Of a DNA stretch of 64,000 nucleotides, positions 1 to 15,000 are shown in pieces (the stretch's first letter is position 1; every line of letters begins with the position of its first letter). Both the position numbers and the translations under genes were made by a program. The DNA is from Ciona intestinalis (lineage: Eukaryota; Chordata; Ascidiacea; Phlebobranchia; Cionidae), in assembly GCF_000224145.3 (NCBI RefSeq), contig NC_020174.2:2728097-2792096 (forward strand). Reading direction: 5' to 3'. Under the pieces are notes generated by a model, which saw nothing but the letters and a program-made list of their open reading frames with translations, searched no databases and had not been told where the DNA came from.

Positions 1-69
1 TGCCACAGAAAGAAATATAAATATACCAGAATATTAAAGATGAAAGTTGGTTAGGTATGTTATGAAAGG

Positions 70-3000
70 TTAAGCTGAGCTTGTGTTACCATGGGAACCG
101 GGCACGCGAACTCGATTAGATGACGCAGAAGATGAAGCCGTAGAACGACCTGGAGTTTTGGATAAATGTTACAAACTATAACTAGGATGGGAAGACGGTA
201 CAACAATAATTGATAGAAATATTTAAACCAACCAAATGCTATGGGTTAGCGGAGAGCATTTCTATCCTGGATACTGCTATAATACAGGCTACTTGATCAT
301 CACAACAAAAGAGGTTATCTCACTATCCACAGAGCTCAAGCAAAATATGTATATTTATTTACTTAATAAGGTAGTTTAAAACCAGCTTAATAAGCTATAT
401 CACTACATACACAAGTTTGATAATGCTACTAAAATTTAAAAAATTCAAATCACCAATGACAGAAGTCTTCCTACAATTGTTTGATAGATAAAATCTCTTT
501 TACCTTTATAGGTGAATTACATCTGGCGACAACAACATATACATGTATAAACAAAATCTTTTACCTGATTGTGGACGATTTCCTCTTCTACCAGTCGATG
601 CGATGGAAGCATCCGAATCCCAACGCTCAAGTTCTTCACGAACCAATCGTTCCATTTGTTCGCGACGTAGTTCGTCATCTGATCTACCATTTCTCTCATC
701 CTATATTATTTTCAAGCGTGATAGTCATGCTATGCGTTATATAAACTGCTGGGGCCAGGAGTACTGCTAATTTATTATAAACAGTAAACACTTAATAGTA
801 CTTTTAGAAAGCTGCTACCAATGTGGGCACACGCGTACTTAGTCCAGACGCTTAAAGGTCTTGTAACGATTTGTGGTTTCCTCCACATGCAAATAAATAG
901 GCATCATTTATTTTAGTTGATTTCCTAAGATTAAATCTAATTCGAAGTTTCTAAACTGATTGAGACCAAGTTAAACTACACACTGCCTAAAGATGAGTTG
1001 CTTAAGCTACCCTTTTTCTGTATCTCATAAATTTCTACCGAACTATTTCAACTCTCCTATAATTAATCAACTGCATTTTACTGCTTTGTATTTATTTTGG
1101 CTGTTTATTCTTTTTCTTTTTACTCTTTTCAATCTTGGTCTTTAGTTTTTTCTTTAGTTTTTCTCTTTCATTCTCTCTTTCTAGTGAGTCACTCACACTA
1201 TCCTAGAAGAAAACCAAAGTGTTTCGAATTTTATACATTACATATTGGTGAACTAAAACTGTTCCACTTTCAGCATTGTCTAAGCTGGTGTAATAAAGGT
1301 GATCCTTATTACGTAAGAATAAGAGACTGATGATGCTTAGGTCATGGCGAAATTACAAAATGTGTACCATTTGTAAACCATTAAATGGAGGATTTAGTAT
1401 GCACTGCTATAAATTTAATTCACAATTACAAACAAGTATTTTTATTAAAATCTAAAAGATTTTGATGCTATTTATTCGACCAACTGTGTAAACCTAAGTT
1501 ATTTGAGTGTTTTTATCTGATAACATTATTTATAACCAAAAAAAGTAATAGGGTAATGTTCCAAATCTGGCATTATTTCCATGTCCCCGAAAAGGTCCTC
1601 ACCAACATAGCATAGAAAGTAATGTAAACACAACCAACCTCCGTTATATTATCGAGTAGCTTTCCCATCGTTTCTCGCCTCTTAAGTTTAGCTCTTTCCA
1701 TAGCTTCAAGCTTCACGATCACTGCATCAATCTTGGACACGATTGACCCAATGCTGTGTTCCATTCGGTCAACTCTGCGTGCCAATCTGTACAACATATA
1801 CTTGTGTTAGAGGGAGCAGGAATGGTATTCTGTTATATATGGAAAAATATCTTCAGGGAATATAGCTTTTTTAGATTATTAAGTTGTATAGAAATTTCTT
1901 TATTTCACAGTTTTTTTTTAATGTTTTGTTAAAATAAAATAGGAATATATAGTACTGTGCGGCAAGATGGATATGATAAGCCGTTAATATTGCATATTTT
2001 CAAATAACCAAACAAACATTTAGAAATTTTAAAGTTTAACTATTACATTTGAAAGTCATCTCGTGACACGAAATTCTTGGAGCTGATTGGTCGATCCTCA
2101 TCGTCATCATCACTCTCATTCGCTGAGTCGTTGCAACTGACGTGCGACACAGCACCTTTGGAACGAGCTGAGGCAGGTCGAGCACCAGGGGTCGTGGCTC
2201 CACTTTTGTCACGCTCCATCTCATCCAGTTCGTTGGACAGCTCAACCTATAAGAAGGAAAATTTTGACTAAAAAGAAAAAATATTTATAAAACAAAAAGT
2301 AACAAATTGATACACAGGTTTTCATAATAAAATGACTTATATTATTTTGATAAATTGATTATATCAATCAGCTTAAGTTTAGAACAATGCTGTATAAATA
2401 AATAATTAAAAATAACATATTTATTCTCACATGTCGGGGCAATGACAGTCATTATAACACAGGTTCGCTTTAATCTATATGCAAATTTAACCGCTTAATG
2501 CATTACACGTATGCAAATTACTATAGATAATTTACAAAGAACATTACAGCAACATCTGCAACATGGGAGTAATTATTTCCAAGTCAGCCAAGAAACTCAT
2601 ATTTTATGGAAAACAATTATTCTGAATTTCTCATTACCATACATTGTAAAGTAATAATACAAACTTTGCATGTTGGTTTATACAAATTATCAGCCACTCG
2701 GAAAAAATAAATAAAAAACAATTGCCCATAAAGTTACATATGTGGCAACTCGAAGTGGGCATGAGTTATATAAGCAGAACATGCATGTTATAACCACAGT
2801 CATTGCCCCACCATACGAGAATAAATAAGTTGCATTCATTCATTCATTCATGGATAGGTTCGTGCAGGTACAACCATATTGTAATATTAAATATACTTCA
2901 CATATTCATCATACCTTGTCGTTTTCTAACTCCATCTAGCAGCGTGGCAAGTAAATAAAACGTTTAGCTTATTATTAATTTATAATTTACGTCACAACTC

Positions 3001-6000
3001 CAGGATGCTGGAGATCAAATTATACATCATTGGACATGGAGTTATTTATAGAGTTTAATCAACCAGAGAATTATTTTCCACTCTTCAATTATGACCTATG
3101 GCACGCTTATAATGGCCACAGCCAACTGTAGGTTTATGCATTATTAATAGCATCACAATAATAGCAAGGTACAACAATAAACACATTACGTAAATGCGTA
3201 TAGTAGCGTGCCAAATAAAACTAATTTTTATTTATATAGGTTGTTGCATGGAAAATAAAATAATTCAAAAAATTTTTTTTTTAATGCTTGCAAATAATAA
3301 GGAACTAAAAAAGAAATAAAAGGTAAACATTTCAATGCAAAATGTTTTTTAAAAAATTGAAAATTTCTAGATATGTCACCTTCTGCCGTTCAAGGTCTGC
3401 CTTCAGTTTCTTCTGTTCGTTTTCGTTCAGTATCATGTCGCCATCCTGGTCGTACTTAGCGAACACTGCTTCAATCTCAGCATCGGGGATTCCCCGCCTA
3501 TAAAACAAACATAGAAATGTAATTGGAACATTGTTATGTTGGTTGTCAGCATAGGCACAGCTCAGTTCTATGGAGGTTTTTTTAATGAACATTACGTTTA
3601 TTTTATTAAGAGCGTTGATATGCAACCTCAGAGGCATGGAAAATATTGGAAAAATTTGATAATAGGTAAATTCAGAAAAAAATAAAAGGTATATAATCTA
3701 AAAGTTATACAAAAGTATGGGTGCAATCTTTTGAAACATTTTAAAATAGAGGATCTGAGATGGTATTCGCCGCTACCGAATAAAGTTGGTCAGTAGCAGT
3801 ACCATTGGTTAGCACAGATTTTTTTAGTCGGCCAAACTTTTTGTGCATTATTACATAAGTTGTTCGAATGATTTAGACGGCGACTAGTTTAGTCGGTAGC
3901 CGAGATTACCCCTAAAGGGTAATGGGTTAACTCAACCTTTAACCCCAATTTTCCTGCATGCCTGGCAGCGGGGCCTCATTCATATAGATAAAATAAACAA
4001 TAAACCTATTTCATATCAGGTTTCGTTATATTTTCCCACATTTTTAAATCAAGTCTCCATTCCTCCCAGTCAAGATGTCTATCTTGGTTAAGGTCGGCCG
4101 TCTGTATCGCATCTTGGATGTCTCGGATGCGATCTTTCTTCAATGAAAGCTTCTCAAGGACTTTGTTGTATCCCTGCAAATATAGGCTGAGTATCAGTAT
4201 ATTGCATAGGTCCATCTCTATAAGCCCATAGTCAGATTTGCGGAAGTTATTAAATTCATAGTGTATCACCGTCACGTTTTTAAAATCTTAAAAAATGTTA
4301 GTGCAACATTGTTAAATATTCAAACTTATGATGTTACCTCACCACTGAAGTTATGCCTATGCTGCTCTTGGGATTGTGAGAATTTTTAAGGCTTTTCCTT
4401 AATATAAACAAAACCCACACCATCATTTCCTTAATATAAACAAAACCCACATCATCAACAACATAGGATATAAATGGGACACCTTTAGCACATTATATCC
4501 AAATATCCTAATCTTGTTTCAAACAATTAACCACTGGTCTATGGGAGTCGAGAGGATACGGTTTTATATTTCTGTGAACGTTCTTTGTTTACCACAAACG
4601 GGAGCGAGAAAATAGAATAGAAAAGTGTCCCATCTTCCGCCACCCTACTGTATGTAAGTATCAATCTCACCCTTTTAATGTAATCCGATATTTCAAATTC
4701 ACTTTTCTGCATCGATATTTCTGCCTTCACTTCAGAGTATGTGTCGTTAATAATGGCAAGGAACATGTTCTGTGGATGTATGGATATTTAAAAGCAAGAA
4801 TGGCAAGCAAAGAAAGTATGTTTTTTCTATATAAAAGAGGTCCTACAGCAAGGCACGCCATCGGCAATTTAGGTCAGGGATTTAAAGGGAATTAAAGGGA
4901 ACATTTTTAATGTTGTCCCAAAATTTTAAAACAAAAAACAGATAATATATTTAAATAATGAGCCAGCATGCTGATTCCCAAATGCTTATATCATTTTTTA
5001 GTTTAATAAGAACGGTGTTGTAACTTTATGTTTCAGATAAAATTGTATCTTACATATGAACTCTTTATACCGAAACTGACAAGAAAATGTTTTATTTACC
5101 CAATGCTGTACTTAATTAACAATCTCAAAAACTCCTGATTTTTCTTTGGCATTAAACAAAATATCAAAATGCTAGTTTTACACTCACCAACAATACGAAG
5201 AAGACAAAGAAGACGTAAGTTAGGAAGAAGATCGGTCCAAGGACACGATTCGCCGCCTCCAGTGCGTGGAAGTCAAAGTCTCCAAGGATGATTCGAAACT
5301 GGGTGAAGCTGGGAAAAAAATAAATTACATGCAAAACAAAATTATATGGAAAACTTTATAAATATATTGAAAACTTTATCATTATATGGAAAACTTTATA
5401 ATTATAAGGAAAACTTCATAATTATATGGAAAACAAGTTAATTACTCACATGCTTTCTTGGAAGGTACTAAAGTCCTTGACTTGTGTTCCAAATACAAGG
5501 TATCCAAGTTGAGCGTATGCAAGGAAAATAATGAAAAACATCACAGCGAACCCTGCAATGTCCTTGGAACATCGGGATAAAGTGGATTGGAGTTGAGTCA
5601 TCGTGCGGTTGAAACTGTTGGGCATTAAATTTGGTAAGTTTTGGGTAAGAAATACAAAATAAAACCTGAACAACGTAATGCCAATTGGTAAGAATTAAAA
5701 AAAAAAACAGTATAGACTCTTTTGGAAAGGTTAACTTAATATATGAAGTAAAGTTAAAAAAAAATTGTTTAAAACATCTTTTGTAGGCAATATAATTTTC
5801 CTTGAAACACATAACTTTGTGTTTTGTCCTTACATAGTTAGACCAGTAATAAAAAGTAATACATTAATAAAACTTATGAAAACCATAATTGGTAGTAAAC
5901 CAGATGTTTAAGCCTGTCACTTTCTCCAAAGGTAGGCGACAAGGGTTTAATGGTAATGAATGGGAGTGGTAACTTAAGAACAAATGAATTGCAATCAGTT

Positions 6001-9000
6001 ATTCATCATACCTGATGTATTTAAATATTTTAATCCAGGCAAAGAACACGACAATAGCGACCATGTTGTTGTATTGCATTTGCCAGAAACCCAGGAATTC
6101 AAAGTCAGGATAAGTCAATGGTTGATCAAGTAGTTTGCCAAGTAAGCTATCCACAGTGATGGTTCGATATATGTTGAAGCTGAAAGCTACTATGGATAGC
6201 TGAAGAAATAAAAATTAAGGGGTTAATTTTTTTGGATCTTAATACCATTTTGTGGATCTCAATAATAAAAATCTCTTTTTGTATTATTTTTTAAATTTTT
6301 TACAATTTTTTATCTCAATCATGATAAATACCGTTTTATTTTTATTTTTTTGTATTGTTTAGCATCGGATAATAATTAAATAGTACATAGAACATTTTAA
6401 TAAGGTATAAACATAAGGTTACTACAAGTCCATGGAACGTATGCAGTTAAATTGAGCTGTATTGTAGATTATAAAAGCAAATACATATATAGATGATATG
6501 GAGTTAATTTAGTTTGTTGGTGTATTTTACAACTCAATCCTGATAAAAATATAACTAGTAACAACATGAATATAATGTTGTAAAGGTTCAATCATGTTTT
6601 GCATTTTTTTTTGTAAAATATTTATGTAATTTTTAAAAAACATACCAGAATGACCAATACATCCAGACAGTTCCACACACTCTTAAAGTAAGAGCATTTG
6701 TTCTTCCGTATCTCTAACACTTCCTCTACTATGTAGTAAAGTATAAACAGCATGTACAAAACCTAGATTGGAAAATCTTAGTTATATTAATATATGGGTG
6801 AATCACACCAACTTTGCATACTGGATTTCTTAACAAATCGTCAAGGCCCAAGTATACACAAAACTTTTTACACGTGTATAGGAACTTGAATGACAGTAAT
6901 AAGCAGATTCTTGTTAAGTTATGGGCCAATCGGTGTTTTAGGGTCTGGGTCTTGGGGTACTGACCCAAACCTGGCCTAAATTCCAGCTCCTCAACGAAGA
7001 AGAGGGAAGTTAACTCATAAGGCGGATGATCAGACCAAGTTATTCTGTTCATATCTAAATATTTTTATGGGAGACAGAAAAGATTGATATTCTAGTAAGT
7101 TTTTATACCAAAAAATAACATGCCATATATTTGACACAATTGTCTTTTTTTTTAAATGTTACTAAAACCATCACCAGTGCTGACAGAAGTAAAATTAAAT
7201 AGTATTTAAACACTTAACAATTAATTTTAAATCATGCCTGAAAATTTAATATTTATCTTAAATACAAATAAATATATATGTATGTATATATGATTTTTAT
7301 GTTAAATACAAATATATGATATTTATGTTCCCACCTCACAACCCATAAGGAAGTAATCATATGTTGTAACATAACGGAGCAACTTCACTGTACGGAACTG
7401 GTAAGATGGAACAGCTCCCCCAGTGGCCGGAAACTCGACTACCAATCTATAGAAATAATATAAGTTTAATAAACCAAAGCAAAAATGTGTCTTTAAGATA
7501 ACATATGAGTTTTGGTGTTAAAGAAAATACGGAAATTGGAAATATTAAAAATCATATTTTTGTGTAGATAATGTTTAGAATGCAAAATCAGTCACACTTG
7601 TTTTGTAGACTTATTTAATAAATGGTTAAAAAGTTTTAAAACCGATAAATGTTAAAACCTTCAAGTTGGTAAAACTAAAACTACAAAAAAACAAAATCCT
7701 GATAAAACGTCCACAACTCAATGTGAAAATAAACACACACTGTGAGGTAACAGAAACTCACTATGACATCATAATGACCTACCTTACCACACAGAAGAGG
7801 TTAATGTTGGCATTGTAGACGGTAAAATCAACAAGAACAACTCTGGTCCCGCGATCCAGCCATAAATTCTCCTTCAAGTTTTTAATAATAGCGAGCGATT
7901 TTGTCTTGGTGTCTAGGAGGTCCTGTAAGTACGATGGTTGTTTTGTTATATTGAAAACTTTGTTTATTTAACAATTAGAAGTGGGTTGAATATTGGATAA
8001 TAGGAGTCGTGTTTTTTGTTTTTAACAAAACTAGGATTCTGGGGTGATATTGTTAAAATGCGGTTACACTCATAATTGTCAAGTATAGGAAACCTCATTG
8101 ATTAATGATTATTGTAGAATTTATTACAGTTACTCTAAAATGATAAAAGTAAATAAATATAATTCTTTAATCCACTCAGATTTGGTTGAATTATTCAAAA
8201 ACATATTGAAAAAAATAATTTCAAGAAATCGTGACTCATCTGAGGGAATAAAATTTAAAAACATCAAACATTTATTCGTTGGAATTACCCAATATAAGTC
8301 AGAGACCATGTATAAATAATTAAAGAGAAATGCTAAAAATATCTAAATTAAGGCTTTTGTGCAATTATTTGCTAATTTTTTAGAAATTTTGGCACAAATT
8401 ATTGTTTTTTAGGATATTTTTTTAGAAATATTGGCACAAATTATTGTTTTTTAGAATTTTTTTTAGAAATATTGGCACAAATTATGGCAGTAATGCATTG
8501 CCATGCCAAGTATCATTTGAAAATAATTTTTTGGCACAAATTAATTGCTGGTGATTCATGGCAAATAAGAATACCTGATGGTAGCCACTAGTAGGGTAGC
8601 TACTTATATATCCATTGTAACCCTCACCCAAGAAATCACTATGATTCCACATACTATACCATAAAGCAGGATGTTAACTATAAGTAAAATAATCCAAAAG
8701 GTGGGTTGCGTATGGGCATGAGAGATAATGGGAATTGTGACTTAAAAAGGAGTTTAATCAATTTCAGATTGGTTTGGGTTCAAAGCAGTGCTGCGAATTA
8801 AAAAAGACAAAAAGCTGTGCTGTGCACTTTATTTTAAAACGGCAGGTTTTTTTGTTTTTTTGTTGTTATTTTCATAAAACATAGATAAACAGGATATTTT
8901 GTTTTTTTGTTGTTATTTTCATAGAACATAGATAAACTACAAGTTCCAAATCCCCCTTGCCCATACGCATAACCCATATATGGTACCTGGTAATAACCTC

Positions 9001-12000
9001 CACCAGAATAAGTGTAATCTAACAAGCCCCAGTGACTTGAACCATCCAGTTCATCCTCAGTATGATAAACCCAGCTATGATAATTTAAATCAGTTTACCT
9101 TGTGCATATAAGAACACACTAACATAGGTACCAAACCAGAAGTATTAAGGTAGACAGGCCGACATAATATATATAGGGATATATAGTAAGGTGGGGGAAA
9201 TGGGACACTCTTACACTTACATTTTCTTGTCCTATTTGGTATTTAAAACAGAGAACACAAACAATAATAAACCGTATCCTCAAGACTCCCATAGACTGCT
9301 GTTAATTGTTTAAACACAATCAAAATATTTGGACATTATGTGCTGAAGGTGTCCCATCGTCCCCCACAGTACTTATCATTTATGTACATATAGGGACACA
9401 CTAGCTTAGGTGCAAACCAAGGTCTAACTGGAATTTCTGCTGTGTTAATCATTAAACATTGGAACCAAATTTATTTTATCAGAATGCAGGTCTAACTATG
9501 CCTGCCCCCTCAACATATGAAAAGTATGGCCCCTAGCCCCCTATACACAAAGGTTTATTATTATAATGGTTAATTGTAGACCCAGTTGACTTTGATGCCC
9601 TTTTTTCAAAACTTAAATGCCTTTAAAAGTGGAATATGCAGCTCTAGATATTTACTGTATTTGTCATAATGGAAAAGTTACAAAAATGAAATTGGAATGA
9701 GTCACTGTAGTGAATGTGGAGGGAAAATGTGTAAAAGCAAATTTTCCATGGCATTTAGATGCAACCTCATTCTATACAAATTTTAAATGTAAATTATCAA
9801 AAACTATGCCCAAAACCTTGTAAAGCCTTATTTTTAACAGCAAAATGATGAAACTTACGCAGTTCCATTCTCAGAACCAAAGGGGGAAGTGTCTTCTTTG
9901 GCTTTAGCGTACGAATCATAGCAGGCTGTGATTTCCTCTTGAAAATCGGGGTGGACCTCACATGACCCGTTGCGAACCTGCGTTAAATATTTCATGCTTT
10001 TATCAATTAAATAGAATCTATGTGTGATCAGATAATTATTGGAGAGACACCAACTGAAAACAGTCTTATCCAATTATATTAAGTTAAAAATGAAAAACAT
10101 TAAACAGTCACCTAAAATTTACTTTTCTTAAGACCCTTGCTTAAATTATTAAATTAAAAAGATAACAATTATAGTTAGCCCATAATATGAAACATAATTG
10201 TTTCAGGTCTGTTTAAATACAACAGATAACAAAATCCTAAAAATAAAGATTAATTACAACCAAACCAAATGGAAAACATTTTTGTTCTATTTATTTAAAT
10301 AGGCTATAGAACTTTACTTATAATTGACTTGTATTGTTTATAATCTATTTATAATTGTATATATACATATTACATATATATAATTATAATTAGCCTGTAG
10401 TAAAAGTTTAGATATCAGCTAATAAACCTTAAGTTGACGAATTCTTGGCACTCCAAGTAGTTTGTTTTCATAGTAGATATATCCCAGGTCTTCTTCAGAA
10501 ACATTCTTTTGATTGTACCAAGTTTCCCAGTATAAACCATCCATGAGAGGACCCTCGGAAAACTAAACAGTTTGTGTTTTAAAGTAAAATATTAAAATTT
10601 ATATATAGTAGAGTGGGGGAAGATGGGACACTTGTTCATTCTATTTTCTCGTCCAATTTGGTAGTAAACAAAGAATATAAAACTGTATCCTCACAACTTC
10701 CATAGACCGTTGTTAATGGTTTAAAACAGGATCAGGAATCCAAAATTTCAGTATACTTGGATATTATGTGCTAAAGGTGCGCAATCTATTCCCACCCTAC
10801 TGCTACTACATCTATATATAATATATTTTGCTTATACAGCATAAGGAATTCGCATTTAGAGGAGTAAGAAAAATCTTAACATAGATACTAAACAGTGTCC
10901 TATCAAAGTAAACAAATTTCACAAAGTCTTAAAATTTAAAACATTGTGTCAGAAATAAAAAAACACTCATAGACACTTAAGAGAGAATTTCAAAAGCTTT
11001 TACTACTTAAACTTTAATGGGCAGAAACAGCCACAAAACTGTCTAACAGTAAACCATTTATAAAGAAACACTTGGAAAATATACCCACTAATTCCATAGG
11101 CAACATGCTTTTACAATTTTAAGCAAATTAAGGTACAGGGTGGAACACTGTAAAAATGCAGTTACACTCACAATGGTCAAACATGGGGAACCTCATTTAT
11201 TACTGCAGAGAACGCAGGAAATTTTGGCTGTACTGGTTTACATAGACACTAACAGCAGGCTCGACCCAATTTTATGCCTAGTCTAAAGATATTTTAGGCT
11301 TAAAATTGTGGGTAAAATATAGAATGTCACCTCTGTTTGAAAAGCTGCTGACATTCTCCCAAAGAACCCCTAACTTTATTTATATCCACTTACCCTCCAG
11401 AAGTCCTGCATGGTAGTCATTCCTTTAAACGTGTTCTTAGTATCAGGAAACTGAGCATCCACAAATAGTTCCTGCATTACCTTGGTGTAATAGTAGTGGG
11501 TTGAGCTGGTCATTCCAAATGTCACTGAGAAAGTCATTTGAATATTCATTTAAGAGAAATTTAAGAGATTACATTAATTAAAATAAATTTAGGAAAACAG
11601 ATTTCTAACAGCTAATATAATAAGTGGCACTGTTCTTCCTATCTGGCTGTGCCACTGTTCTCTTTTTAATATTTTTCTAGACTTTTTTTTTTCTGGACTG
11701 CGAATATAAATAGGCTATATGTATATATACATAAAACTCTTCAAAATTTTATTTTTTTAAAAACAATCAAATTTTAAAATAGGCCCACTCCGCCAACATA
11801 TTTAAACAGAATGCAAAAATAAACACTGGTTAATATTTTATTAATAGTATTTATCTTTAAAATGTAAAAACGGATTTAAATACACAAATACAGACTGTGA
11901 GTATGAACTAATTAATTAAAAAGTTGAAATTTATTAAAACGATTAGGAGTTTAAAACATATAATTTGTTGCTATACAAGTTACTTGTTGTTGATATTTCC

Positions 12001-15000
12001 ATGACAATGTGTTGGAAAACAGGCTTTTAAACCTTTCATGTAAATAAAATTAAATTTGAATAACTTCAGCCATCAATAGAAAGGCAACTTGGGAATGGAA
12101 AAAACATAACTATGAATGACAAGGTGGAATTCTTATTGGCATCGAGCAAAACATGAATATTTATGATGGTGTGACACAATTGATTAATAAGCCCTTTTCA
12201 TAAATTATTCAGGTTTCAATTTCAAACAAGCTACTTAATTATTTATAATTATTTGAGAGTTATGTTTGGTGGCGGGAAACTTCACGCAATTGAAGATCTT
12301 TGATGTAATGTCATATCTAAGGGCCTTATTATGCTCCTTATATCAAATTACCTATGTTTGTAAATTGTAAGCAAAGAAAGTATTATCCATTAATTGTAAG
12401 TATTCGTATTGGTTTATTGGCAAATTGGAAATAACAATCCGTAAACTAGAAGCATAAAAAAAGTCAAAAATATATGTTGTTAATAGTATTTACTATTTAT
12501 ATACCAACATTATACTCACAAATACACAGTGTTGCAATGAAGAAGACATAGATAACCAATTCGCGAATAGTTGTGCGAATATAAAGCTCACGGTCGGTCT
12601 GCGTGTCCTCAGTTTGCCGAGTTCCCCACAAACCTAAAATCATGGTTACATTAACAATTGTTATTATGAGCTAAATATAAAAACAATACACTAGACTACA
12701 TTACAGTATTTTGTTAATAATTGATCCAAATTTCTGTTGGTATAAGGGTCCCATTGGTAAAAATCAAAGTAATAACCCTTTTGATTATTCATTAACTTTA
12801 ATCGATTTGTTTGCCTTTTGTTTACAAGCCACATATATGTAACACAGCAACACAGGATAATACATATAAAATATGATATTATAAGCTAATTCATTATATC
12901 TCATACACAGATATTTTATTGATGCAACAACTACTTTTCACAGCATTTGTTTCGAATTTTGTTTTCATGCTCTTGAATGTTTGAGCTTAATAGTTTTCAA
13001 AAGAACAATTAAAGCAAATTGTATTTAAGACACGCTTGAGTGTCAACATAAGAGGTTATTCGTAGATTGAGTGTTACGCTTATGACTTGCGGAGATTGTT
13101 GACACCTGACACCACTTGAAATTACGACAATAGGTCGAATGTTATGGCAAAGTGGTACACGCGACACAGGACCATAATTAATGAATTGTTTTCATACCCA
13201 GACAGGAAATCATTGGGTTTTACAAACATCAAAACATAAAACTCAACGCAGGTGTATAATGCAAGTTTTTTTTTAACAAAAATGAAAGTTAAAAAATTAA
13301 TATTTGCTAACAAAAAATCAATATCATTTCTTATATATTTCCCCCAAACCACCAAGCGTTTATTAAGGAAATGAATAGGTCAACTAGGGGTACATATTCT
13401 GTTTAAATATAGAACGATGGGCCATCAGTATAAGGACTACAGGAAACAGCTTCCCTAGGGGCACACCCTGTGTTTGTACGGTGGCTGGAATTGAATGGCA
13501 CGGCTCTAAAATCTAAACAAGCCCAAGATAAAAACTGTGTAGACTACTTATTTCACTTTGAATGTTTTAACATTATAATGGTTAAGGTTGTGGTGTTGTT
13601 AAATGTTTACATGTTAATTAACCAAAAAACTATTTGTTTAACATTTAAAAGTTAGTGTTTAATCAAATAATTGGACTCAATGCTGACCTGTGGGTGACCT
13701 TACAGTAAAACAAAATTATTAAAATATTTTTGAACTGTTAACTTTGTGTATATGCCCATATCATAATATGTATTCATTAATCCACATATATAAATATTTA
13801 GTATGAAAGTACTTTAAGTACATTGCATTCTGTATTACATTACTATATACACATATTGTGTATTTAATAAATGAAAATTTTAAAAACTTACTCATCTTTT
13901 TTAAAAGTACAACTTTTGTGTATGTTCACTATACCTCTGAGTCCTTTTTTAACTTTGAACCAAATTCCACTTCCTTCCAAAGTAGTAGTTCGGATATTCA
14001 AGTTACTGTCACCTTGATTATCACCCGATGCCACATATACATCACTGGTCATCTCAGTTGGCATATTTAGATCAGGGTTGTATGCTAGGGGTTGAAACAA
14101 TAACAATTATATGTATCAATAATCAATATGTATACAGTATACACCAATTTTTATTTGCCTTATGCGTACTGCAGACGAAACGTCTGAAATACAGTACATT
14201 TATTTTAACAGATGAACTAAAAAACTATTAACATTTTATTTTACTTTAGTTTAATGGGCAAAGATGTGGTGTTTAAGTTCTCACTAACAGAGAAACTTTA
14301 TAATAGACAGAAAAGTCACGGGCTAGTTAAATTTTGTCAAATTCAAGGTTGAAATACTTAAATCATGAAATGTTTTTTTTATTGTATGAGTTGTAAATTG
14401 TAATCTTTCAGTTCATTAAATAAACCACAGAATTAATAAATTGTGGCGGTAATTGCGTTACTCACTACTGCGGCGGAAAAATTGCCACAGTACTAACCGC
14501 TGACCACTTATTCCTAAGTCATTATTTAATATTCTTGAGAATGATATTGCATCCGCATAAACGGTATGCGGAAAATTGTCATTGTAGGTTAAGCATCCAC
14601 AAAAATTAAGCTGAAATATGAGGTAAATTTTAAGGACTGTAGGCTACTCACTGTAAATTCCAGCAGACACTGTAGTAATCCCCCCATCATCAAATGCATC
14701 ATTATCCCAAGCACTCCTGGAATCAGCGCTTCCAGGTCGTTGCATATCTGTGTTAAAATGGTGGGATAAAGAAATTAAAACACTGCTTTGGGCCCATACT
14801 GTTTAACAAAATAATAATAATAACTTTTTCAAAAAATATGCAAAAAATTAAAAAAAAAAAAACATTTTAAAACAAGCAATGGTGGCACTTTATAGTTTGG
14901 TACATGATGAAGTTTTTTTGATTTATTTTATTACCATGCAGGAAAACATTTTTTGTGCAAATAGTTACATTTTTAAACCGATTAAGAAAACAATTCTCTT

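Noticed and set aside
13122-13655. Open frames in the PKD2 intron between exons 3 and 4
   Set aside because: No homology, no splice phase that fits PKD2, and typical AT-rich intron composition.
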